Positions 42,849-53,172 of a stretch of 64,000 bases of DNA are shown piece after piece. The notes under the pieces were generated by a model that was not told the DNA's origin, ran no database searches, and saw nothing but the letters and a program-made list of their open reading frames with translations. Within the stretch, counting starts at the first letter, position 1, and every line of letters begins with the position of its first letter. The position numbers and the translations under genes were made by a program. This stretch comes from Trichopria drosophilae (Eukaryota > Arthropoda > Insecta > Hymenoptera > Diapriidae): NCBI GenBank assembly GCA_030407085.1, contig CM059582.1:70823501-70887500 (forward strand). Direction: 5' to 3'.

Positions 42849-43994
42849 ATGTCTAAAAATACTTTTCGGCGCCGCTCAAAATTTACTGTTTGTGGTAGAT
42901 GTCATAAGCCAGTTTACGATCGTTATACGTGCGAAAATTGCGATAGTTCTTTTCATAGATCGTGTGCTCGCATTCATATCGCACGTAAGTCGAGAAATAA
43001 TTGTTGCTTTCGTTCCCTTTCCCATTTACTTTCCTTATCTTCGTCGTCTCTGTCTAGTCCGGAGCTTTCCCCTGTTTCCGTCCAGTCCATAGTGTCCCTC
43101 TCTTCACCTACTATAATCGCAAAAGTCCCGCAGCCTAGCCTCTTCGATCCTGCTCCCTCTCCACAGTATACACCTGGTATTACTATGTCGTATCCCACTC
43201 CCAATGTAAATCGCGATCCGCTGATTCCCTCTTCGACACCGACTATTCCCGAGAATTGGGGCTCATTGAGTAATTCGCAGCAGTTGGAATGCATAATGCG
43301 TTCAATAGTAAACCATACACACGAGTCGCATATTATAAGGCAAGAAATACGTAGTCTATCAGCATCGATTGAGACAAATACGAATGAACTACGCACTCTA
43401 TCTGATGCTGTGAAAAATAATACGGCGATATGTACAGCATTAGCAGCGGATATGGTGGAGCTTAAGAATAGGTGGGCTTATGCTCTTCCCACGCCCGAGT
43501 TTATCATTAATGGTATACCAGTGAATACTCAGCTGTCACCTACGGATATTGTTGCGCGAATTTTTAAACGTCTTTCGATAGAGTCGCTTATCCCGTTTGT
43601 TATTGAAATTCGTCGTATTAATAGTAAGCAAGCGATGCAACTTGCAACCTCATCCACGGTCATTAACACGACGGCTTATTTTTCGTTAATTGTTAGAGTG
43701 GTGTCCTGTGATATTCGTAATTTTATTATTGAAAAGAAGAGGAAAGTGGGTAGAATCACTATAGTTGAAGTCTTCCCAGAATATTCTACTTCCGAATCAG
43801 CAAACAGAACAGTATTTGTCAACGAATTTCTTCCAAATTCTGTATATGCATTGCTGAATAAAGCGAAGATTGCAGCCAAAGCAGCAGGTTTCGAACGAGT
43901 ATGGCACCGTAATGGCTGTGTATTTGTTCGCAAAAATAATTCTGAACCTGAAATTCCAATCGTCACTAATGAAGATTTGAAGCGAATTGTATGA
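42849..43994 (+). CDS. ORF1 protein with PHD-like finger (381 aa)
   Basis: RNA-binding/chaperone protein of the full-length retrotransposon. The ATG at 42849 is the first good start after the 5' UTR. Residues about 14-53 form a Cys/His finger (CGRC, CENC, FHRSC, CC). Residues about 55-130 are Ser/Pro-rich and disordered, and about 140-205 are helical (coiled-coil-like, ELRTLSDAVKNN). Then TPEFIINGIPV and a domain with YFSLIVRVVSCDIRNFIIEKKRKVG, RTVFVNEFL and AAGFERVWHRNGCVFVRKN, which fits the RRM plus C-terminal domain of such ORF1 proteins. It ends in KRIV followed by TGA at 43992-43994. The next 22 codons are open in the same frame into ORF2. Confidence 0.88.
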   Translation: MSKNTFRRRSKFTVCGRCHKPVYDRYTCENCDSSFHRSCARIHIARKSRNNCCFRSLSHLLSLSSSSLSSPELSPVSVQSIVSLSSPTIIAKVPQPSLFDPAPSPQYTPGITMSYPTPNVNRDPLIPSSTPTIPENWGSLSNSQQLECIMRSIVNHTHESHIIRQEIRSLSASIETNTNELRTLSDAVKNNTAICTALAADMVELKNRWAYALPTPEFIINGIPVNTQLSPTDIVARIFKRLSIESLIPFVIEIRRINSKQAMQLATSSTVINTTAYFSLIVRVVSCDIRNFIIEKKRKVGRITIVEVFPEYSTSESANRTVFVNEFLPNSVYALLNKAKIAAKAAGFERVWHRNGCVFVRKNNSEPEIPIVTNEDLKRIV

Positions 43995-46937
43995 CTTAAT
44001 GAAGGTTCACTAAACTCAGAAGTCAGTTCATCAGGTCGGTCAATTTCGCCGTTTACGTCCTTGAAAATTTCGCATGCAAATGTCAACTCTCTTCGTGCTC
44101 ATCTGTGTGAAGTGGAAGATCAGCTGGCTGATTTACCCACGCATATTCTGGCTATTACAGAATCGTGGCTAACCCCTAATGTTTCGTCTACGTGTGTTCA
44201 AATTAATGGTTATAATCTTGTCCGTCATGATCGGGGTTTAGTATCCAGTAATAATTCACGTTATATATTAGGAGGAGGTGTGGCATGCTATTTGCATGAG
44301 TCCATTACTTATTCAGTACTCGAATGCTCTCCTAATACGAACTTACATAGTCCAGAATTTATATTTATTGATATAAAATTACCGGCTTCCAACACGTTCT
44401 TATTTGTTGTTATTTATCGTCGTCCGCAGGGACTTCTTTTTGCTGAATTTCTCAATGTATTTGCTCGCTACCATACTTGCTACAAGAATATAGTAATAAC
44501 AGGTGATCTAAATTGTAATCTCCTTAGTAATAGTTTTGATTCGAATTTTGTCCGTAATTTCATTTCTGATTTGTCTCTCTATTCAGTTCCATTTGGAGCT
44601 ACGCATCATACATCGCATTCTGATACACAGTTGGATGTTATGATTGTAGATTCAAGTGATAAACTCTGTTCTGCTATGAAATCATCTTCACCCTTTGCAG
44701 CAGGACACGACCTTATTACCATAAACTACGATGTATCGCCTATTCATTTTCATTCCACTAGCGTCACTTACCGTAACTTTCACGAATGCGATGTTGCAGC
44801 TCTTAATACTCAGTTACATAGCTCTTTAAACTGTTTGTTACCTCGGCTAGAGGCACTTCGCTCAAACCTAAGTAAACAGTGTACGCCTTGCGATTTGCTA
44901 TATGTTGTGCGTTTATTTTATGAAATTGTGAACTCGGTTCTTGATACAAATGCGCCTCTTGTTACGCGTCGTCCAAACAAACCACTTGCGCCGTGGATTA
45001 CATCTGAAATTCGTCGAAAAATGCGTATTCGGGACTCACTGTATAAGCAGGCTAAACGTAGCCAACTGCCGGAATTAATGCTAAGGTATAAACATTTGCG
45101 TAAAGAGATTAAGCGTGAACTGAAAAGATCGAAAGACAGCCATATGGCGTCCGTAATTGAAAATCAAAAAAGCCCAGCAGGAATTTGGACTGCCCTAAAA
45201 AAAATGGGGTTAGTTCGTGAAGCTTCACAAACAGCTATTCAGCATTTTACAGCCACAGAGTTAAATATTTATTACACTGTGGTCTCATCACTTCACGAGG
45301 CTTGCTCAGTTAATCAGTTGAATGCTATTGCTCGTAAGCCACTATGTGATACACAACCTGCTTTCAATTTCCCTTTCATTCATCCACATGAAACACTTGC
45401 AGTCCTTCAAGCAGGCTTATCAAAATCACGTGGGCGTAGTCCAGATGGAATCCAATTATCGCACTTGCGTGATGTTCTTGGAATCATCAATGGGCCCCTC
45501 ACGGATATGTTTAATATTTCGCTTTCCACAGGCATATTCCCTGAGATTTGGAAAAAGGTTTATATCGTACCGTTAATTAAAAAAACGAATCCAACATCTC
45601 CTGCAGATACACGTCCAATTGCCAACCCGCCCCACCTCTCTAAAGTATTCGATGCCATTGTTACCCGTAAAATAGTCGACTTCCTTGAATCGAATGCATT
45701 GCTCCATCCTCAGCAGTGTGGCTTTCGTCGCTTTCATAGCACACAAACTGCGTTGCTTAAGATTTTGGATGATGCACGTTTTGGAATTGAAAAGGGTTTT
45801 GTTACGATCCTAGTCTTGTTTGATTTTACCAAAGCATTTGATTCCCTAGCACATGCAACTATCCTACAATGCCTACGTGATATTGGCTTTCAGAGTTTGG
45901 CACTAAAATGGATTCATTCCTTTCTGACGGGTCGGTCACAGTCCATTATAGACAGCACTGGACAACCTTCTGAACCGCTTACAACAACTTCTGGAGTTCC
46001 GCAAGGTTCTAGTCTAGGACCTATACTTTTTATCATCGTAATCAATACGCTTTTTAGTAGATTAAACTTTTGTAAAAATACCACAGTTATTTTTGCGGAT
46101 GATGTGCAATTTTATCTCCAAACTTCCCTAAATGACATTGAGCAAACTATTCAGAATTTAAATACTGAAATAGCTACTCTGTCCGATTGGGCCCAAGAAT
46201 ATGGACTGAATCTAAATACAGGTAAAACGCAAGCAATCATGCTTGGTTCTACACGTCACCTATCAGCAGCCAAAGCTATGCGGCTCCCTTCTTTACTATT
46301 AAATGGCAATGTCATAAAATTTACAGATGTTGTAAGGGATCTTGGGGTCTTCATTACATCAGACCTGTCCTGGAATCGACATGTTTCTGCAATATCATCA
46401 AAAGTTCATTATATTCTTTATCGACTACGATATCGTGGCAGATTATTATCTACTAAGATTAAGTTAATGTTGGTCAATGCTTTAGTCATTCCTCATTTCG
46501 ATTATGCATGCTTAGTTTATTCAGGTCTTTCTGGCTACTTAAACACTAAACTTTGTCGCATTCAAAACAGTGCATTGCGTTTCATATACCATCTTCGCCG
46601 AGAACAAAATCTGTCACCTTATTATATATCAGCACAATGGCTTTCTTGTCCAGCTCGTCGGAAATATTTTTTTGGTACCCTTATGTACCAAGTCTTAACA
46701 ACTTCACAGCCCTCATACCTACGTTCTAGATTTGTAAATCTGTCTGGTTTACGTAGATCATCGCGTTTATCTTCTTCTTCATTTATTATACCCTTTTGCC
46801 GCACAAAGTATTATACGGACTCCTTTTGGATCACAGCTATCCATTTCTGGAATTCCCTTCCTCTTACATTAAAGGAATCCCGCAATATAGCTGTCTTTCG
46901 TTCTCGTCTTGTACATTATCTCTTTTCCAGTGTGTAA
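43995..46937 (+). CDS. ORF2 protein: APE endonuclease and reverse transcriptase (about 980 aa)
   Basis: Enzyme for target-primed reverse transcription. The endonuclease occupies about the first 240 residues: HANVNSLRAHLCEVEDQL, LAITESWLTP, GGGVACYLHESI, VVIYRRP, VITGDLNCNLL, QLDVMIV and AAGHDLITINYDV. RT motifs: GRSPDGIQLSHLRD, DTRPIANPPHLSKVFD, QCGFRRFHSTQTALL, LFDFTKAFDSLAH, TSGVPQGSSLGPILF (about 45990) and VIFADDVQFYL (about 46095). A long tail ends in FWITAIHFWNSLPLTL. There is no RNase H. The first in-frame ATG lies inside the endonuclease domain (the M of LDVMIV, about codon 195), so translation must come by TGA readthrough, reinitiation at a near-cognate codon such as the TTG at 44061, or another route. 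Confidence 0.93.
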   Translation, partial: LNEGSLNSEVSSSGRSISPFTSLKISHANVNSLRAHLCEVEDQLADLPTHILAITESWLTPNVSSTCVQINGYNLVRHDRGLVSSNNSRYILGGGVACYLHESITYSVLECSPNTNLHSPEFIFIDIKLPASNTFLFVVIYRRPQGLLFAEFLNVFARYHTCYKNIVITGDLNCNLLSNSFDSNFVRNFISDLSLYSVPFGATHHTSHSDTQLDVMIVDSSDKLCSAMKSSSPFAAGHDLITINYDVSPIHFHSTSVTYRNFHECDVAALNTQLHSSLNCLLPRLEALRSNLSKQCTPCDLLYVVRLFYEIVNSVLDTNAPLVTRRPNKPLAPWITSEIRRKMRIRDSLYKQAKRSQLPELMLRYKHLRKEIKRELKRSKDSHMASVIENQKSPAGIWTALKKMGLVREASQTAIQHFTATELNIYYTVVSSLHEACSVNQLNAIARKPLCDTQPAFNFPFIHPHETLAVLQAGLSKSRGRSPDGIQLSHLRDVLGIINGPLTDMFNISLSTGIFPEIWKKVYIVPLIKKTNPTSPADTRPIANPPHLSKVFDAIVTRKIVDFLESNALLHPQQCGFRRFHSTQTALLKILDDARFGIEKGFVTILVLFDFTKAFDSLAHATILQCLRDIGFQSLALKWIHSFLTGRSQSIIDSTGQPSEPLTTTSGVPQGSSLGPILFIIVINTLFSRLNFCKNTTVIFADDVQFYLQTSLNDIEQTIQNLNTEIATLSDWAQEYGLNLNTGKTQAIMLGSTRHLSAAKAMRLPSLLLNGNVIKFTDVVRDLGVFITSDLSWNRHVSAISSKVHYILYRLRYRGRLLSTKIKLMLVNALVIPHFDYACLVYSGLSGYLNTKLCRIQNSALRFIYHLRREQNLSPYYISAQWLSCPARRKYFFGTLMYQVLTTSQPSYLRSRFVNLSGLRRSSRLSSSSFIIPFCRTKYYTDSFWITAIHFWNSLPLTLKESRNIAVFRSRLVHYLFSSV

Positions 46938-47221
46938 AACGTATGTTACTATATTTTGTTTGTATCACTTATTTTATTTTAGTTTATTTTATTTTGTTTA
47001 GTTTATATATAAATATATTTGTAATTTTACCAAGGTAAAATTGTAACAACGCGTCTCGTCTATGTGTATGTTAATTTTGTTATATAGTTTATTCCTATTT
47101 TTTTTTGTAATGTATAGTTTTTTTTTTTGTTATATATTTATTTTGTAAACTATATATTATATGTTTAATATATATCTAAGGACTTCTCGTCCAAGATATT
47201 AATAAATATTGTACTACTACT

Positions 47222-48281
47222 ACAATATTGTAAGTGTGAGACGCATAAAAAAGTACCTCCAAGGGAGCAACAATTTTTATTAGATCAATGGGGTCTCTGA
47301 ATTATGGCAATGGATTCAATTGATGTACATACGACGAAGCTGATTGAACGATCTCAGTAGAGAGCAGAGAGGACAATTCATTTAACAGAGAAAGAAAAAA
47401 AGGGACAAAATTTGGAAGGTCTACTGTTTTCACTGTTGAACATATGTCTGACATTGAAGCGGAGCAGGCGCAGGTTATAGCCACAGCTGATACATATGTC
47501 CCAGACATTCCAGTGCATACTCGACTGCGTTTAAATCCTCACATGCAAATGCGGCAACCATTTAAAGAAACGTCAAATACCGCTGATCGATGAGCAGTAT
47601 CAAGTGTTGCCGCCGCTGCACTTGCTTCTTTTGTCCTTGAAGATCTTGGGATTATCAAAAGTGGCGATACAAAGAACACTATAGATCCGTCAAAAATGAA
47701 AAGGGGGAGAAAAAAACTAAAGTAGAATTAACTACACTCCAAAGAAGCCTGGAAGGATCTTTCCTCAAACTATAATTTGATGGTAAGAAAAATGAAACAA
47801 TATATTGGGAAAAATAAAACAGTTCTCGCAAAAGAAAATCGGCGGTAGAAGAACATATACCTTATATCGGAACCAGGTAGCAAATACATAGGTCACGTGA
47901 CTCCCAGTTGTGGCAGAGCTGTGGATATCTGCAACAGCATTTTGAGCTATCTGCATGAGAATGGATACGATTTAAGCAAAATAAAAGATATTGGTGCCGA
48001 TGGTGCATCTGTAAATACAAGCTGCTGATATTATCAAATAAGCTCTACAAAATCAACAAGAGAGTAGTAAAAAATTTGTTATTCCTACAATTAACTTCAA
48101 GGTAAAATATAATCCAGAACTCATTCACTGGAGCAATGTCACTCCTCCTCCTGCTCTGGCTGAGCTTTCAGAACAAGATATTGAAGACATCTCTTTGGAT
48201 AAGTTCAAGGAAAACCTTCCACCTTATCCCTGCCATACACAGGCAGTAGAGCGTACCGTGCAACCTGTCACACAGGCCTAA
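47222..48281 (+). pseudogene. Broken gene of unknown DDE-like family, part 2
   Basis: Continues part 1 in frame with CKCETHKKVPPREQQFLLDQ and then decays. Recognisable stretches in changing frames are VEHMSDIEAEQAQVIATADT (about 47440), ASFVLEDLGIIK, the EPGSKYIGHVTPSCGRAVDI stretch with ILSYLHENGYDLSKIKDIGADG (about 47865-48010), and LPPYPCHTQAVERTVQPVTQA (about 48220-48280). Asp-Gly pairs and the CHTQ-x-V-E-R signature fit an RNase-H-fold transposase-like family, which is an inference. Several stops and frameshifts. Confidence 0.6.
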
Positions 48282-48399
48282 AAAAAAATAAAGATGTAGA
48301 TCGAGAAATGTCATAAATAATCGATGGAGATTGAAAAAGGTCGAAGGTGATCTAAAAGATGGAAAGATCGTGAAAGATGGAAAAACATTGAAAAAGGTC

Positions 48400-48987
48400 A
48401 GAAAAAGATAAAATAAATCAAAGGTCAAATCACAGATCATGATTGAATAGCCAAGAAGAAAACCTACAATTTTGTGTGAAACTTTTTTCCCTAAAGTGAA
48501 ATCCTCCAAGGTTATTTGGCCTATTCTATGTATACTTTTGACGTCTATTTAAAAAAATAAACTTGACCTTGGAATAAACTTCAAGGTCATGTTCAAGGTT
48601 AAATTCACTGGTAACGTTAAATAGCCAGAGGAAAATCCTTCAACTTTTGTATTTAAGATTTTCCCCGAAAATGCAGTCCCGCTAAGTTAATTCACAGTTC
48701 CGGAGAGTTTTAAGTTTGACCTTCAAATGACCTTGCCGGAAAAATCGATCATATCATATTCGTACGTATAATTTTGTACTCTTTCCGAATCTATGAAAAA
48801 AAGGGGTTTCCATTTGAAAAAATAAACTTCTCCTAGGAATAATCTCCAAGGTATAGTTCATGGTCAAATTCAATGGTACCGTTAAATAGCCAGGGAAAAA
48901 TCCTTAAACTTTTGTCTGAAACATTTTCCCCGAAAATGCACTCCCGCTGAGATATTTAGGCGTTTCCGTTTCTTTCGGATCACCCTG
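48400..48987. mobile_element. Mariner-like element end with three tandem subterminal units
   Basis: Ends TTTCTTTCGGATCACCCTG before TA (48988-48989). Units at about 48400-48520, 48540-48720 and 48785-48960 each have AATAGCCA, AAATCCTT or its variant, ATTTTCCCCGAAAATGCA and an AAGGTCA-type block. The inverse of the last unit is at 20582-20830. No transposase. Confidence 0.65.
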
Positions 48988-48989
48988 TA

Positions 48990-49389
48990 TGAATTGAAAA
49001 TTATTGTAATATTTTAATATTAAATATGAAGAAATGTGATAATATGGCGGAAAAAATGTTGCGTTTTTTCACTTTTTTCAATTCATCTACTAACTGCGAA
49101 TGTGATTAATGTAAATTTTTTTGATTTTTTTATTTCAGATCAAAATTGCGATTAAGAGAGCCGGCACAAGCAAAACACAATGACTTTTTCAACGCCATCT
49201 AAAGGCCGCCATTTTGTTGAAACAAATTTAAAAAAAATATTTTTGTATACCACATGGATACAATTAATTGTAAAAAAGTTTCGGTTGTTTTGAATAAAAA
49301 CTTCCCCTTGAAAAAAAAATGGTCTAATTGTTCTTAGTTATCCCCCCTTAATCGACAAAGCTAAAGTAGCCTACGCGAGTTTTTACCGA
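48990..49389. other. Spacer between transposon end and pseudogene part 3
   Basis: AT-rich. No supported frame. Confidence 0.35.
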
Positions 49390-49872
49390 TAATTGTTGTA
49401 TTTGAGTGAAGGTGTCAGCGGATTAGCGCTATTTGATTCTCGATTTATCAGTCCAGAAAAAAAATAGATTGTAATTGCGCTAAAAATATCTAGTATAACT
49501 GAAAAACCTCTGTTAAAACGTATTACAGTGGCTAAAGAAATTATTTGTACGACACCATTACCTACCATCATTATAGCCAAAAGCGTAGAGTTTCTTATAA
49601 AACGCAACGTTCGATTAGATTTCATAAACAAGGAACCGAGCATCTGGGAAGATGATGAGAAATTCATTGCAGCACGAGATCAATTGAAGACGATAAAAGT
49701 TGTAAAGGACTTAGCTGAGACAGGTATCTAATTGAATCCTACAACTCGATATTGTCAAAGGATAACAACCAAAAGCAGTATTTACTGCACTCTGTCGAAC
49801 AACATCGTAAACAATTTCCATCAATTAAGAAATCAGAAATCGTAAAGACATTACGGATGAAACAATTTAATT
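49390..49872 (+). pseudogene. Broken gene of unknown DDE-like family, part 3 (C-terminus)
   Basis: Reads GVSGLALFDSRFISPEKK, a TAG, IVIALKISS, then TVAKEIICTTPLP, WEDDEKFIAARDQLKTIKVV, KDLAETG. After a one-base shift it reads LIESYNSILSKDNNQKQYLL, HSVEQHRKQFPSIKK and a stop at about 49872. The LALFD, KVVKDLAE-x-G and QKQYLL-x-x-V-x-x-HR-x-x-FP patterns are what I remember of the C-terminus of the family proposed for parts 1 and 2, and the order and strand agree. Confidence 0.55.
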
Positions 49873-50149
49873 AAGTATTTATTAATCTAAATGGACCATG
49901 TTCTTAAATGCATCATTCTTAAAAAAAATACAGCAGAAACGGTGCACCATTCCTGGAATTCATTAACTTGCTCTGCAGATCACATTCCATTCGAAAATAT
50001 TTTTTTTTTATACTCTACGTTAAATAAGGGTAAGTAATTTTGTGTACATAAAAGATGTTTGTTCAAATAATTAATAAACTTGTTCTTTATTCCCGTATGT
50101 TGGTAAATTCAGGTAATTTTCCATCGATTAATATTCTATCTGTTCTCCA
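49873..50149. other. Spacer
   Basis: AT-rich, nothing recognised. Confidence 0.4.
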
Positions 50150-50560
50150 ATTCGGAAACTTCCTCCTCTTTGCATTCGTCATCCTCCATGTTGGATCTGC
50201 CATTTTGTATTTTGCAAATTTGACTTCGAATGCGCAATCATCGACCGAAACAACTTATCCGACATATTTTGTTTTTAATATTTGCCTCAGATTCGAAATC
50301 GTCGACCGAAGAAACACCCGTGAATTGAATTTCACCGACATCTGATAGTATTTGCCAAATTCGTCCGTCGTGTTGGATTCTTAATTTTTAATTTTCAAAA
50401 TTTGTCTTCAGAAAATTCATTCGGAAAAATCCCGAATACGCAGTTTCACCGAATCTGGTGACATTGGCCAATATCGTCCTCCATCATTGGTCCGACATTT
50501 TGATTTTTCAAATTTGTCTTTAGATTTGTAAGCAGCGACCGAAATAATACCATTGATTCA
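50150..50560. repeat. Degenerate tandem repeat with CGACCGAA and CATTTTG phrases
   Basis: CGTCCTCCAT-x-TTGG, CCGACATTTTG or GCCATTTTG, AATTTGTCTTCAGA and CGACCGAA recur irregularly three to four times between 50178 and 50550. Steps vary (about 70-185 bases), so the period is not clean. Confidence 0.55.
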
Positions 50561-51452
50561 CTCATTCATTTTTAAGACTTAGAAATTTCTCCTACCTCAG
50601 TGCCTCTTTTCCCTTAACGAACCTGGCATACCAGTGCTAATCCGGCCGCGAAAAAGGCCTCACGTTACAGAGGAAATCCGAAGAGAAACTAATTCTAGGT
50701 TATTCTAAATGAATGGTTGTGCTTGACGGATCTTGGCGTGCACTCCGGGTACATGGAGATCTGAAAAGAGCGGGAACACCGCGAAAGTCAGTTCCGTTAA
50801 CCCAGTCGCAGAGTAGAATACGACCCGTCGGGCACGAAAAGCAGAGTACAAGAAAACGTTGAGTGCGAAAATAGTTTCTTTAAAATAAATCTCCAAAGGC
50901 CTAATATACTTTTTATAATATTAAAAATATCAATTTCATTTTTTGCTTACCTGCCAAATCCGCTTCCCTAATTTATGAGGGTATAATATCTTGTTTTCAA
51001 GCACAGAAGGAGACAGAAGCCGACCTGCACTGCGGGGGCTCGTAGTCTACGCTACGACAAGAAATGGCTAAACGAGACATGCATGTATAAATATGCCCTG
51101 GGGTTGTTTCCAGCCCGAACAAATCGAGTTATACTCCGAATGCCTCAATTTAAATGCCTATGTCGGGGGGGGGGGGGCGTTCCCAGCCCCCTTGTAAAAA
51201 CTACTCTAACCAAACCTGTATTGAAATCCATCTTTAACATCATTCTATCTTCCAGCGTCGATATTTACGTTATATTATGTATGTTAAGGTAGTTATGTAT
51301 GTTAGAATCATCTAACCGTGAAAAGAGCAGCCTACAAATAAAAAAATTATGTTTAATAACCGAATAATAATACCTGAATATCAATTTTCTATAACGCTGA
51401 ATTTTAATAATTGCGCACATTTCAGGCATTCTAAAATTCAAATTTATTTTAC
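50561..51452. other. Non-coding stretch, possible intron 3' side
   Basis: No motif-bearing frame. A 10-G run lies at about 51167. The end TTTATTTTACAG at 51441-51452 is a good splice acceptor for the exon that follows. Confidence 0.4.
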
Positions 51453-51785
51453 AGCTTATTAAAAGAAGCAGAATTAATAATAGTTCCCAACAATGCGGAA
51501 TTCGAAGAGTTGAATTCATTGAAGCCGAACATTCGGTATGGAAGAGGTTCCGTTAATATTAGTCTAACTGCGGGTATGAATATAACATCTCTGGAAGACC
51601 GACAGTTATTAGGGCGCTATGGTATTTGTCTGCTTATTGGGCTCTGTATGCCTAAGGAAGAAGCTGACAGTGAAATATTTGGTAGGCTGCTATCTATGTT
51701 ATTCCACTGGTTCCATACTACATCTTACTCATTCGGTGGTACTAAGAAAAGTCTGGTGCATCTCATTTTTTCCGTTGGTAACTAA
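51453..51785 (+). CDS. Candidate terminal exon of a host gene
   Basis: Not recognised. After an acceptor (TTTATTTTACAG) the frame reads LLKEAELIIVPNNAEFEEL, NSLKPNIRYGRGSVNISLTAG, LEDRQLLGRYGICLLIGLCM, EIFGRLLSMLFHWFHTTSYSF and stops at 51785. Composition is that of a structured alpha-helical protein, unlike the transposon frames nearby. An AATAAA follows about 108 bases downstream (51893). No start codon is expected because upstream exons would lie elsewhere. It may also be a gene fragment carried by a repeat. Confidence 0.45.
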   Translation, partial: SLLKEAELIIVPNNAEFEELNSLKPNIRYGRGSVNISLTAGMNITSLEDRQLLGRYGICLLIGLCMPKEEADSEIFGRLLSMLFHWFHTTSYSFGGTKKSLVHLIFSVGN

Positions 51786-52431
51786 AATTCAGTTAATAAC
51801 TATACTAAATACTCCATGATAAGTACTATATTAAATACTACACGTTATAAGCATAAGTGTGAATTTTACAATGTATGTAAAGTTTATTATTTTAATAAAA
51901 ATCTAATGCTCAAGTAACCCTTGAATTTAATTCTTTTTATTTTTATTCATTTGGTTCTATCTGAGCTTGCTTCATGAATGTTCGATGCATGAGCATGTAA
52001 ATTTTTAACTTAACATCTACGAGTGGTATAACCCTGTCCCTTCACGATGATTCGCGCGATGTTTAAATTTATTTGACAGATTATGGTAATTGTCAAATAT
52101 ACTAAGAATATAAGAATATAATTCACAGTTGAAAAATTAAATCTGCAAAAATTCTTTTGTAAGAGATTCAATACTTATTATTGAGGATATTATCCTTCTG
52201 CATAAAATATTGAATAAAAACTATATATAAAAATACATCTATTGTCGATTCCAACTAGAGGAACAACAGATGCGTCTCGAGGTTCATGGATACTAGGTTT
52301 TCGACATTTAGAAATTAAAGAATTTTAGCTCTTGGATTGCTCAGTGCACTTCAATTCTGTTGCGATGGTAATGCATAAGGTTAACTATAGATGGTGTCCC
52401 TGCATGTGTGAAAATTGGAATATCGATATAA
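51786..52431. other. 3' UTR candidate and spacer
   Basis: AATAAA at about 51893. Otherwise AT-rich with no frame of note. Confidence 0.35.
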
Positions 52432-52435
52432 TTAA

Positions 52436-53168
52436 GGGGGTAGTCTCCTTTAGAAACTGGAAAAACAACATTTTTTTAGCAATTTTTTTGAAAGGGAAGG
52501 AAATGATTGCGGTAAACGGAGTTTGGAGACAAAAGCGGACTATATTTAAGGTTTAAAAAACAATTTTTATTTTTCCAAAATATTAACATTTTATTATACT
52601 ACGACGATTCTTGTGGAGCGCCTGGAGTCTGCACTTGGTAATCGGTGCCGGTGATAAAGGTCGTGCGATACATCTGAAACAGTCAAACCAAGATATTTTG
52701 GATCAATTGATATAAGTGTATATTCTATTTGAACTAAAAAAGTTGGACAAAAGTATTATTTAAAATATTTTATTTGCTACTTAAAATGATTTTTTTTTCT
52801 TAAAAAAGTATAATTTTTTTTTAAACTTCAAAAAAATATATAATTTCGTAACTTCTCCGGTATTTTTTTAGTTCAAATAGAATATACACTTATATCAATT
52901 ATAAAAAATCTTGGTTTGACTGTTTCAGATGTATCGCACGACATCTATCTACGGCACCGATTACCAAGGGCAGACTCCAGGCGCTCCACAAAAATCGTCG
53001 TAGTGTAATAAAATGTCAATATTTTCGAAAAATAAAAATTGTTTTTTTAAACCTTAAATATAGTCCACTTTTGTCTCCAAACTCCGTTTACCGCAATCAT
53101 TTCCTTCCCTTTCAAAAAAATTGCTAAAAAAAACGTTGTTTTTCCGGTTTCCAAAGGAGACTTCCCCC
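52436..53168. mobile_element. TTAA-flanked palindromic element, about 310-bp TIRs
   Basis: The left arm GGGGGTAGTCTCCTTTAGAAAC is mirrored at the right by its inverse (GGTTTCCAAAGGAGACTTCC then CCC), and the match extends about 310 bp (to about 52742, from about 52860). TTAA stands on both sides (52432-52435 and 53169-53172), as with piggyBac-type targets. About 120 bp of AT-rich spacer, no gene. Confidence 0.75.
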
Positions 53169-53172
53169 TTAA

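Larger units (their letters stand above)
42396..47221 (+). mobile_element. Full-length CR1/Jockey-type non-LTR retrotransposon, both ORFs open
   Basis: 4826 bp with the exact 7-bp duplication ACAATAT (42389-42395 and 47222-47228). It has a 5' UTR of about 450 bp, ORF1, ORF2, a 3' UTR, and a tail ending AATAAATATTGTACTACTAC. It broke another gene in frame, which confirms both ends. No stop or frameshift lies inside either ORF, so it is the youngest and possibly the only competent element in the window. ORF1 and ORF2 share one frame, separated by TGA. Confidence 0.93.

Noticed and set aside
50055..50345. 96-aa plus-strand frame with hydrophobic segments
   Set aside because: It overlaps a degenerate tandem repeat, and the hydrophobicity follows from T-rich codons.
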